Assembly (NCBI RefSeq): GCF_900142625.1
Contig: NZ_FRBN01000016.1
Coordinates: 18,155-82,154, forward strand
Direction of reading: 5' to 3'
Length of the DNA: 64,000 nucleotides
From: Roseovarius marisflavi
GTDB lineage: Bacteria; Pseudomonadota; Alphaproteobacteria; Rhodobacterales; Rhodobacteraceae
Positions 28,921 through 36,671 of this stretch are shown one piece after another. How positions within the stretch are numbered: the first letter of the stretch is position 1; each line of letters starts with the position of its first letter. Made by a program: the position numbers and the translations under genes. The notes under the pieces were generated by a model, which worked only from the letters and a program-made list of their open reading frames with translations, did no database searches and had not been told where the DNA came from.

Positions 28921-30252
28921 ATGCGTAGCCTTTTTGCCAGTTTTCTACTTGCAATCGCCCCCCTTGCGCCCGCCTTGGCCGAGGATCAGGTGACGAGTTT
29001 TGCCCTTGAAAACGGACTGGAGGTGGTGGTGATCGAAGATCATCGCGCGCCGGTCGTCACGCAGATGGTCTGGTATCGCGCCGGATCAGCGGATGAACCG
29101 CCGGGCGCCTCGGGCGTGGCGCATTTTCTGGAGCATCTGTTGTTCAAAGGCACCGAGACGATGGAGCCGGGCGAGTTTTCGGCCACCGTGGCGCGCAATG
29201 GCGGCTCTGACAACGCCTTTACCAGCTATGATTACACCGCCTATTATCAGCGCATCGCGGCCGATCGCCTTGAATTGATGATGCGGATGGAAAGCGACCG
29301 GATGGTCAATCTGCAACTGGGAGAAGGCGACATCGCCACCGAGCGTGACGTGATCATCGAGGAACGCAATCAACGGGTGGAAAACAATCCCTCGGCCCTG
29401 TTTCGCGAGCAAAAGAATGCGGTGCAGTATCTCAACCACCGCTACGGCGTGCCGATCATTGGCTGGCAGCATGAAATGCATGATCTGGGGCTTGAGGATA
29501 CGCTTGCCTATTATCGCACCTTTTACGCGCCCAATAATGCCATTCTGGTGGTAGCAGGCGATGTTACCCCCGAGGATGTGCGCCAGCTCGCCGAGACCTA
29601 TTATGGCCCGATCCCGGCCAATCCCGACCTGCCCGAGCGGGTGCGCCCCCAAGAACCGCGCCAGATGGCCGAACGGCGCATGACCTTTCGCGACGACCGG
29701 GTGGCACAACCCTATGTGAGCCGCTCTTATATTGCGCCGGAACGCGACAGCGGCGCACAGGAAGAGGCGGCCGCGCTTACCCTTCTGGCCGAAATCCTTG
29801 GCGGCGGAAGCACCTCCGTGCTGACCCAGAAACTTCAGTTTGACAGCCGTATCGCGGTTCAGACCGGGGTATATTATTCGGGGCTTTCGCTGGATGACAC
29901 CACCTTTAGCCTTGTGGTCGTGCCCGCGGCGGGTGTGACCCTTGACCAGGCCGAGGCGGCGATGGATGACGTTTTGACCACCTTCCTTGAAACCGGCATC
30001 GATGCCGATCAGCTTGAGCGGATCAAGATGCAGGTGCGCGCCTCGGAAATCTATGCGCGCGACGATGCCGGCGGGCTTGCCAATCGCTATGGCCGCGCCC
30101 TGGCCCAGGGGTTGAACATCGCCGATGTTCAGGCCTGGCCCGAGATTCTGCAAAATACCACAGAGGACGATATCATGGCCGCTGCTCGCAAGGTCTTTGA
30201 TCGCAACACATCCGTCACCGGATGGCTTATGGCACCGGAGGTGACGCAATGA
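28921..30252 (+). CDS. M16-family zinc protease, catalytic subunit
   Basis: Secreted metallopeptidase of the pitrilysin/M16B family. After a signal peptide (FASFLLAIAPLAPALA) comes the inverted zinc motif H68-FLEH72 with the downstream Glu in the ATERDVIIEERNQR helix. Two M16 lobes fill 443 aa. The start at 28921 gives the signal peptide directly and has GGAG upstream; the in-frame ATG at 28855 is rejected. It pairs with the following non-catalytic M16 gene, with overlapping stop and start. Confidence 0.92.
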   Translation: MRSLFASFLLAIAPLAPALAEDQVTSFALENGLEVVVIEDHRAPVVTQMVWYRAGSADEPPGASGVAHFLEHLLFKGTETMEPGEFSATVARNGGSDNAFTSYDYTAYYQRIAADRLELMMRMESDRMVNLQLGEGDIATERDVIIEERNQRVENNPSALFREQKNAVQYLNHRYGVPIIGWQHEMHDLGLEDTLAYYRTFYAPNNAILVVAGDVTPEDVRQLAETYYGPIPANPDLPERVRPQEPRQMAERRMTFRDDRVAQPYVSRSYIAPERDSGAQEEAAALTLLAEILGGGSTSVLTQKLQFDSRIAVQTGVYYSGLSLDDTTFSLVVVPAAGVTLDQAEAAMDDVLTTFLETGIDADQLERIKMQVRASEIYARDDAGGLANRYGRALAQGLNIADVQAWPEILQNTTEDDIMAAARKVFDRNTSVTGWLMAPEVTQ

Positions 30253-31562
30253 TCCGCCTTGTTCTTGGCTTTGTGATGCTTCTCGCCGCCCTGCCCGCAC
30301 GGGCCGGGGTCGAAGTGCAGGAGCTGACAACCCCCGGCGGGCTCGAGGCCTGGCTGGTCGAGGATCATTCGATTCCCTTCGTGGCGCTTGAGCTTCGCTT
30401 TCGCGGGGGCGGATCACTGGATGCGCCGGGCAAACGCGGCGCGACGAACCTTATGGTCGGGCTGCTTGAAGAAGGCGCCGGAAATCTGGATGCGCAGGGC
30501 TTCGCCCGCGCGACCGAATCTCTTGCCGCCAATTTCAGCTATGGCGTGAGCGATGACACCATCAGCATCTCGGCCCGTTTTCTGACCGAGAACCGCGACG
30601 AGGCGATGGCACTTTTGCGCGCGAGCCTGCTTGAGACCCGCTTTGACCCCGATGCGATTGAACGGGTGCGCGCGCAGATCACCTCGATCATTCAATCAAG
30701 CCAGAAAAACCCGCGCGATCTTGTGGGGATGTCGTTTGACGCATTGGTGTACGGCGATCACCCCTATGCAACCTCGCTTAACGGCACGCTTGAAAGTGTC
30801 GCGGCGCTGACCCGCGAGGATATCCTTGCCGCACAGCGCGCGGCCATGGCCCGCGACCGGCTTTATATCAGCGCGGTGGGCGATATCACCGGCGATGAGC
30901 TGTCGGCGCTGCTTGACGACCTGCTGGGCGATCTGCCCGCCACTGGCGCGCCGCTCGCGGGCGAGGCCACGCTTAACCTGCCCGGTGGGGTCAAGGTTGT
31001 CGACTTTGACACGCCGCAATCCATCGCCGCCTTTGCCCAGCCGGGCATTGATCGCGAGCATCCCGATTTCTTTGCTGCCTATCTGCTGAATCACATCCTT
31101 GGGGGCGGGTCGTTTGAAAGTCGGCTGATGAACGAGGTGCGCGAAAAACGCGGGCTGACCTATGGGGTTTATTCCTACCTGTTGGACAAGGACGGTGCCG
31201 CGCTCTGGATGGGGTCTGTGGCCTCGGCCAATGACCGCGTCGCCGAGGCCATGTCGGTCATTCGCGATGAATGGGCCAAGATCCGCGAAGAGGGCGTCAC
31301 CGAGGCCGAGTTGCAGGATGCCAAGACCTATCTGACGGGGGCCTATCCGCTTCGGTTCGAGGGCAACGGCCCGATTGCCGATATCGCCGTGGGGATGCAG
31401 ATGGAAGGCCTGCCGACCGATTACATCACCACCCGCAACGACAAGGTGAACGCCGTCACGCTTGCGGATGTGAACCGCGTCGCGCGCGATCTTCTGGATC
31501 CGGCCAAGCTTACATTCGTGGTGGTGGGCAAGCCCGAGGGCATTGAGAGCACGATCAATTGA
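30249..31562 (+). CDS. M16-family protein, non-catalytic partner
   Basis: A 437-residue exported M16 homologue (signal VLGFVMLLAALPARA). The zinc motif is absent: where HxxEH is expected the sequence reads RGATNLMVGLLEEGAGN. The C-terminal lobe retains the substrate-binding LGGGSFESRLMNEVREKRGLTYGVYS stretch. This is the usual arrangement of M16 heterodimers, in which one subunit is inactive. It starts in an ATGA overlap with the catalytic gene, so the two should be made in equal amounts. Confidence 0.92.
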   Translation: MIRLVLGFVMLLAALPARAGVEVQELTTPGGLEAWLVEDHSIPFVALELRFRGGGSLDAPGKRGATNLMVGLLEEGAGNLDAQGFARATESLAANFSYGVSDDTISISARFLTENRDEAMALLRASLLETRFDPDAIERVRAQITSIIQSSQKNPRDLVGMSFDALVYGDHPYATSLNGTLESVAALTREDILAAQRAAMARDRLYISAVGDITGDELSALLDDLLGDLPATGAPLAGEATLNLPGGVKVVDFDTPQSIAAFAQPGIDREHPDFFAAYLLNHILGGGSFESRLMNEVREKRGLTYGVYSYLLDKDGAALWMGSVASANDRVAEAMSVIRDEWAKIREEGVTEAELQDAKTYLTGAYPLRFEGNGPIADIAVGMQMEGLPTDYITTRNDKVNAVTLADVNRVARDLLDPAKLTFVVVGKPEGIESTIN

Positions 31563-31585
31563 TGCGGGGGCGGATGTCGGAGCGC

Positions 31586-31600
31586 GTGGGTTTCACCCAC
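31586..31600. repeat. REP-like hairpin
   Basis: GTGGGT-TTC-ACCCAC followed by CCTACGAGG, resembling a common bacterial REP-type palindrome. Single copy in this window, between the M16 operon and its terminator. Confidence 0.45.
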
Positions 31601-31641
31601 CCTACGAGGCCCCTCTGAGCCCCGCCTTGCGATTCACATAA

Positions 31642-31672
31642 AAAGGGCCGGTGCATCACGCACCGGCCCTTT
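31642..31672. terminator. Bidirectional Rho-independent terminator
   Basis: AAAGGGCCGGTGC (31642-31654), loop ATCAC, GCACCGGCCCTTT (31660-31672). It lies between convergent genes (M16 on plus, alanine symporter on minus, ending at 31706) and can serve both. Confidence 0.9.
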
Positions 31673-31705
31673 CCTATTGCTCAAATCCAAAGGTCGACCC
31701 AATGG

Positions 31706-33247
31706 TTACTCGAACTTCTTGATCTCACCCGATTTCAAACGGCTGACATAGCTGTTCAGCTCGCGCTTGACGATCGGCATCAGGGCATACAGCCCGATGA
31801 TATTGACCACCGCCATCGCAAAGATCGCCGCATCCGAGAAGTCGATCACCGGCCCAAGATTGGCCGCCGCACCGATCACCACGAAGACGCAGAAGATCAC
31901 CTTGAACACCAGCTCTGTCGTCTCACCTTCGCCGAACAGATAGGTCCAGGCCTTGAGGCCATAATAGGACCAGCTGATCATGGTCGAGAAGGCAAACAGA
32001 ACCACCGCAATCGCCAGAACGAAGGGGAACCAGCTGATTGCGCTGCCAAAGGCCGCCGAGGTCAGGCCAACACCCGAGGTGCCGCCAACGGTCTGAATCG
32101 CCGTACCTGCCTCATTCAGCAGGTAATTGCCATCCGGGCCCGCCACCAGCTGACCGGTGATGATGATCACAAGCGCCGTCATGGTACAGATCACAACGGT
32201 GTCGATGAACGGCTCAAGAAGCGACACATAGCCCTCGGTGATCGGCTCTTTGGTACGAACCGCAGAGTGCGCAATTGCCGCCGAACCAACGCCGGCCTCG
32301 TTCGAGAAGGCCGCCCGCTTGAACCCCTGGATCAGCGCGCCAACCATACCGCCGGCAACGCCAAGCCCGGTAAAGGCGCCGGCAAAGATCTGGCCAAAGG
32401 CCCAACCAATTTGATCCGCATTCATCAGGATGATGATCAAAGCGGTACCAACGTAAAGGATGCCCATGAACGGCACGACCTTTTCGGTGACCCGCGCGAT
32501 GGACTTGAGGCCACCGACGATCACGGCAAAGACCACAACGGCAAAGATGATGCCGGTGATCCACCCCGGATACGCGCCCACGATGCCCGAAATCTGCTGA
32601 TGCGCCTGGTTGGCCTGGAACATGTTGCCCCCACCAAGTGCGCCCAGAATACAGAAGATCGAGAACAGGACCGCAAGTACCTTGCCCCCCGGAAGACCGC
32701 GCTCGGCAAAGCCCTTGGTCAGGTAATACATCGGACCACCCGACACCCGGCCATCGGGATATTCATTGCGGTATTTCACGCCAAGCGTACATTCGGTGAA
32801 TTTTGACGCCATGCCCATCAGACCCGCAAGGATCATCCAGAACGTCGCCCCCGGCCCGCCGATGCTTACGGCAACCGCCACACCGGCGATGTTGCCAAGA
32901 CCCACCGTGCCCGAAAGCGCGGTCGCAAGCGCCTGAAAGTGGCTGACCTCGCCGGCATCATCGGGATCGGAGTAATCGCCTTTCACAAGAGCGATCGAAT
33001 GCCCGATGGCGCGAAACTGGACAAAGCCAAAGTAGAGCGTGAACACCGTCGCGCCAACCACAAGCCAGGCCACGATCCACGGAAAGGAGGTGCCCGGAAA
33101 GTTCGAGAAGATAAGATTCACAAACCAGCCCGTCGAGCTGGCGAAGATCTGATTGACCTTTTCGTCAACCGATTGCGCATAAGCCGGCGCGCTGGCCATC
33201 AATAGCCCGGCTGCGGCGATTGCCGCATGGAAATTCTTTCGATGCAT
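31706..33247 (-). CDS. Sodium:alanine/glycine symporter (AGCS family)
   Basis: Inner-membrane symporter importing alanine or glycine with Na+. The 513-residue protein has about 11 TM helices and the AGCS signatures GTVGLGNIAGVAVAVSIGGPGATFWM and FSNEAGVGSAAIAHSA. An unusual N-terminal signal-like segment (AAIAAAGLLMASAPAYA) precedes the first helix. The start at 33247 has AGGG nine bases away; a Met three codons upstream is less well placed. It follows the Usp gene by 27 bases on the same strand, suggesting one operon. Confidence 0.92.
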   Translation of the reverse strand: MHRKNFHAAIAAAGLLMASAPAYAQSVDEKVNQIFASSTGWFVNLIFSNFPGTSFPWIVAWLVVGATVFTLYFGFVQFRAIGHSIALVKGDYSDPDDAGEVSHFQALATALSGTVGLGNIAGVAVAVSIGGPGATFWMILAGLMGMASKFTECTLGVKYRNEYPDGRVSGGPMYYLTKGFAERGLPGGKVLAVLFSIFCILGALGGGNMFQANQAHQQISGIVGAYPGWITGIIFAVVVFAVIVGGLKSIARVTEKVVPFMGILYVGTALIIILMNADQIGWAFGQIFAGAFTGLGVAGGMVGALIQGFKRAAFSNEAGVGSAAIAHSAVRTKEPITEGYVSLLEPFIDTVVICTMTALVIIITGQLVAGPDGNYLLNEAGTAIQTVGGTSGVGLTSAAFGSAISWFPFVLAIAVVLFAFSTMISWSYYGLKAWTYLFGEGETTELVFKVIFCVFVVIGAAANLGPVIDFSDAAIFAMAVVNIIGLYALMPIVKRELNSYVSRLKSGEIKKFE

Positions 33248-33274
33248 ATGATTCATCCCTGTCCGAATTTTTAT

Positions 33275-33709
33275 TTATGGAACAATGGTGCATGGCACCG
33301 GCGCCGACTGAACAAGCGCCCCGGCAACCGACCCGAACACCCGCGCGCCAAGATTGGAATGGCCGCTGCGCCCGATCACGATCTGGATCGCACCGCAATC
33401 CTTTGCGATCTTCGCCAGAAGTTCCGGGATATTACCGTATTTGATCACGGTCTCGACCGTCACACCCTTGTCGCGCAGGTCTTTTACGACGGTCGTCATG
33501 ATCGCTGTTTCCGCACGGTGAAGCTCTTCTTCGCGGCGCTTATGACGCTCTTCAAGCTCGTTTGGCGTCAGAAACGAATATGGCGACCATTCCAGCACGT
33601 GAGCCAGAACAATCGTCCCGCCCTGCGCTTGCGAGCGGTCCACCGCAAACTCAAGCGCGCGCTGCGACGACTCGCTGCCGTCGTAGCCGACGACGAATTT
33701 TCCAGACAT
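33275..33709 (-). CDS. Universal stress protein (UspA family)
   Basis: A 144-residue single-domain Usp protein: FVVGYDGSESSQRALEFAV at the start and the ATP-binding G-x2-G-x9-G type end in GRSGHSNLGARVFGSVAGALV. It probably binds ATP. It is directly upstream of the sodium:alanine symporter, and Usp-transporter pairs of this kind often mean the Usp regulates the transporter; that is inference here. Confidence 0.88.
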   Translation of the reverse strand: MSGKFVVGYDGSESSQRALEFAVDRSQAQGGTIVLAHVLEWSPYSFLTPNELEERHKRREEELHRAETAIMTTVVKDLRDKGVTVETVIKYGNIPELLAKIAKDCGAIQIVIGRSGHSNLGARVFGSVAGALVQSAPVPCTIVP

Positions 33710-33993
33710 GTTGGGTTCTCCCTCTTCCTTGAAAAACGGGCCCTCTTGGCGGGACCCGATATGTTACTCTACCAGAGGTTCCTTTTTTATTTTTCCCGAA
33801 ATCTTGATATTCTCGACCCAATCGCCCCAAAATTCCCCGTAATTCGGTGATAAATGCAAAAATCTTCGCATCTCACAGACCACACCCCAGGCATCTCACC
33901 CGCAGCCGCCTACGGCACAGCGCGCGCTCGGCCCATTGAACTTGGTGGCATTTACGCGCATATGCTGGGCAAAACAGCGGCAAGGAGGGCCCG

Positions 33994-34413
33994 ATGGACC
34001 TGCGCAAGATCACCGATGATTTCTCTGTCTCCCCGCAAATCGAATGCGAGGATGTGGCCGCGATCGCCGCGGCCGGGTTTCGCTCGATCCTGTGCAACCG
34101 GCCCGATGGCGAGGAATTCGGCCAATGCGCCTATGATGCGGTGGCCGAAGTGGCACAGGCGGCGGGCCTTGCCGTGCGCTCGGTGCCGATTGTCTCCGGC
34201 ATGCTGTCAGAGGCCGATCTTGCGGCGTTTCGCGCGGCTCTTGATGAGCTGCCCAAACCGATCCTCGCCTATTGCCGAAGCGGCACGCGCTGCACCATGC
34301 TCTGGAGCATGACGAGTTTTGACGATCTGGGCGCGGATGAGATCGTCAAGGCAACCTCGGCGGCGGGCTATGACATGTCCGGCCTCATGCGCCAGATGCA
34401 ACAGACCCGATGA
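33994..34413 (+). CDS. TIGR01244-type phosphatase/sulfurtransferase-like protein
   Basis: A 139-residue protein of the dual-specificity-phosphatase fold found in the N-terminal part of Blh-type proteins: DLRKITDDFSVSPQI, AGFRSILCNRPDGEE and the P-loop AYCRSGTRCTMLW with CRSGTR as CX5R. Relatives are linked with sulfide or biofilm functions, but activity here is not established. AAGGAGGG lies just before the ATG. Its stop overlaps the start of the next gene (ATGA), so they are coupled. Confidence 0.82.
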   Translation: MDLRKITDDFSVSPQIECEDVAAIAAAGFRSILCNRPDGEEFGQCAYDAVAEVAQAAGLAVRSVPIVSGMLSEADLAAFRAALDELPKPILAYCRSGTRCTMLWSMTSFDDLGADEIVKATSAAGYDMSGLMRQMQQTR

Positions 34414-35135
34414 CCGATTGGGCCGTTATCGGCCATGACGGCCAGCGCCACCGGGCCTTTGCCCTGTCCGGCCCCAGGGTGACGCATCAAAGCTCCGGCG
34501 CGGATGAGGCGGCGGCCCTTGCCGGGTTTGGCGCCACACAGCGGCTCTACCGAATTGGCGAGGGGCGGCCCGACACCCTGCCCTGCCCGCTTTTGCCCGG
34601 CCACGGCCCCGGCCTTGCCGGGCTGACGCAGGATCACCCTGCGGATGTGATCGACGGCTGGGTGCGGCTTATCCTGCTGGGCTTTGCCGCGCGTCACCCA
34701 AATTGGGATGGGGTCGTTTGCGTTCTCTGCGACACCCTAAGCCATTGGGTCCACCTGAGCGCAGATGAGGCCGTGAGCTGTCAAAGCTTTCTGACCCCGA
34801 CGCTGGCCTCGGCCCTTGGCGCCACGATGCCACCCGACAGCGCCGCGATTTCCGATAGTCTAAGCCGCCCTGAACGTCTGGCCGCCCATCTGCGCAGCGC
34901 GCAGGTCACCGGCACTCCGGGCGCCCTGAGCGGGCACCTTCTCGGTGCCGAGCTTGCCGCCGCGCGGCCCTATTGGCTCGGTCAGAGCGTGGCCCTCATC
35001 GCCCCTGACGGGGGTGCCTTGGGGTATGGCGACGCGCTCGCGGCACAGGGCGTGCCACTAGCCCGGCATGACCCCGAAAGCCTCTTGCCCGACGCCCTTG
35101 CGGCCCTCGCACAGGTCTTGGGCTTTAGCGACTAA
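34410..35135 (+). CDS. 2-dehydro-3-deoxygalactonokinase-like protein, short
   Basis: A 241-residue protein resembling DgoK (PF05035): DGVVCVLCDTLSHWVHLSADEAVSCQSFLTPTL corresponds to the family segment with SHW and the following sensing strand, and GHLLGAELAAARPYWLG to its end. DgoK proteins are near 300 aa; here the N-terminal phosphate-binding loop (DWGTTNLRAW type) is reduced to DWAVIGHDGQRHRAF. ATP binding may therefore be altered. It is coupled to the upstream phosphatase-like gene. Confidence 0.65.
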   Translation: MTDWAVIGHDGQRHRAFALSGPRVTHQSSGADEAAALAGFGATQRLYRIGEGRPDTLPCPLLPGHGPGLAGLTQDHPADVIDGWVRLILLGFAARHPNWDGVVCVLCDTLSHWVHLSADEAVSCQSFLTPTLASALGATMPPDSAAISDSLSRPERLAAHLRSAQVTGTPGALSGHLLGAELAAARPYWLGQSVALIAPDGGALGYGDALAAQGVPLARHDPESLLPDALAALAQVLGFSD

Positions 35136-35138
35136 CCG

Positions 35139-35161
35139 CTTTCATCTTTCCAAAAATACTC
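35139..35161 (-). repeat. Interspersed element, copy 3
   Basis: On the minus strand GAGTATTTTTGGAAAGATGAAAG, downstream of the lytic transglycosylase (minus) and after the DgoK-like gene (plus). No hairpin is obvious at this copy. Confidence 0.5.
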
Positions 35162-35216
35162 AACTCAGCCCTGACCTCAACCTCTGGCCCCGGCGGGTGG
35201 CTCGGCCCTGCCCGCC

Positions 35217-36563
35217 TCAGGACCGCTTCAACAGCGCCAAAAGCTCTTGCGACGGAAAGCCATCCGGCGTCGCCCCGACCGTTTCCTGAAAGCTGCGGAT
35301 CGCCTCAACCGTATTGGGGCCGATGATCCCGTCGATCTTTTCGATGCCAAAGCCCTTGCGCTGCAGGCGCCGCTGCATTTCCATTCTCTGATCAAACGAC
35401 AGCGGCTTGTACCCGCGCGGCCAGCTGGCCTGAATTTCCGGCCCGCCTTTCAGACGATCCGACAGATGCCCGACCCCGATCACATAGGCATCGGCCTTGT
35501 TATAGCGCTCGATCACCGCGAAATTATTGAAGATCATAAAGGCCGCGCCCTGCGCACCCGCAGGCAAGAGGATCGAGGCCTTGCCATAATTCGGCACCGG
35601 CTTGCCATCAAGGCCGACAACCCCCTGCGCCGCCCATTGCGCCGGTGACTTCATATTCCTCCGGCTCGCCGCGGAATGATTGAACCCGCGCGGCAGGCGC
35701 ACCTCAACCCCCCAGGGCTGGCCCTTGGTCCAGCCGAACCGCTTGAGATAGGCGGCGGTCGAGGCAAGCGCATCGCTTGGGTCATCCGACCAGATATCGC
35801 GCTTGCCATCGCCGGTGAAATCAACCGCATAGGCCAGGTAAGAGGTCGGGATAAACTGGGTATGCCCCATTGCCCCGGCCCAGGAGCCCTTCATGTCGGC
35901 GGGGCTTACATCCCCGGCCTGCAAGATCTTGAGGGCGGCGATCAGCTGGCTTTCAAAGAATTTCCCGCGCCTCCCGTCAAAGGACAGCGTTGCAAGCGCC
36001 TCGATAAGCGGTATGTTCCCGAGCCGCTCGCCGTAGGTGCTTTCAAGGCCCCAGACGGCCGCGACGACCTCTTTTTCAACGCCATATTTCTGTTCGATCC
36101 GTGTCAAAGTGCGGCGATGCTTGCGCAGGGCCGCCTGCCCGTTCTTGACCCGCACCGGCGAGGCGGCGCTGTCAAGGTAATCCCAGATTTGACTTTTGAA
36201 TTCCGACTGGTTGCGGTCTTTCTGAATGACCGAGGTGTTATATTGCACGCCGCGAAAGGCGCGGTCAAAAACGGCTGTGCGAATGCCTTGCTGTGCCGCG
36301 CGGCCCCGAAACCCTGAAATCCAGCGGTCAAACGCCTTGTTGGCGCTTGCCGGAATGATCCGCGCCTCGCCAGCGGCAAGGTCGTTGGGCCGCATCTGGG
36401 GTCGCAAGGATCGGATCGGCACGTCGATCGACATCACCGCCGCAGCGGCGATCACCCCTGATCCGGGGCGCATTTGCGGTCTTAACGACACCTCGACAGC
36501 GCCCGCCAAAGCGGTGCTGACCATCAGGAAAACGCTTGTAAGTCCAACGATCGACGCCTGCAT
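35217..36563 (-). CDS. Lytic murein transglycosylase (MltB type) with peptidoglycan-binding domain
   Basis: Periplasmic enzyme cleaving glycan strands of peptidoglycan to 1,6-anhydro ends. A signal peptide (VGLTSVFLMVSTALAGA) is followed by a low-complexity region with two RPQMRP repeats, an MltB catalytic domain with Glu174 in VWGLESTYGE and GAMGHTQFIPTSYL, and a C-terminal PG_binding_1 domain (GIEKIDGIIGPNTVEAIRSFQ). Length of 448 aa is typical. It is convergent with the DgoK-like gene. Confidence 0.92.
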   Translation of the reverse strand: MQASIVGLTSVFLMVSTALAGAVEVSLRPQMRPGSGVIAAAAVMSIDVPIRSLRPQMRPNDLAAGEARIIPASANKAFDRWISGFRGRAAQQGIRTAVFDRAFRGVQYNTSVIQKDRNQSEFKSQIWDYLDSAASPVRVKNGQAALRKHRRTLTRIEQKYGVEKEVVAAVWGLESTYGERLGNIPLIEALATLSFDGRRGKFFESQLIAALKILQAGDVSPADMKGSWAGAMGHTQFIPTSYLAYAVDFTGDGKRDIWSDDPSDALASTAAYLKRFGWTKGQPWGVEVRLPRGFNHSAASRRNMKSPAQWAAQGVVGLDGKPVPNYGKASILLPAGAQGAAFMIFNNFAVIERYNKADAYVIGVGHLSDRLKGGPEIQASWPRGYKPLSFDQRMEMQRRLQRKGFGIEKIDGIIGPNTVEAIRSFQETVGATPDGFPSQELLALLKRS

Positions 36564-36671
36564 GCCCTAGCCCTTTTTTGAATTCGGCTTTAGTTAATCA
36601 TAGCGTGATTGTCGCCGAATCAAAAGCAATCTTGCAGGACGCGGGCAAACCGTTGCCATGATTTGGGCAAT

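Noticed and set aside
33854..34312. 152-aa ORF upstream of and overlapping the TIGR01244 gene
   Set aside because: Out of frame with the clearly conserved protein, Arg/Pro-rich, and its start lies in a promoter-like spacer.
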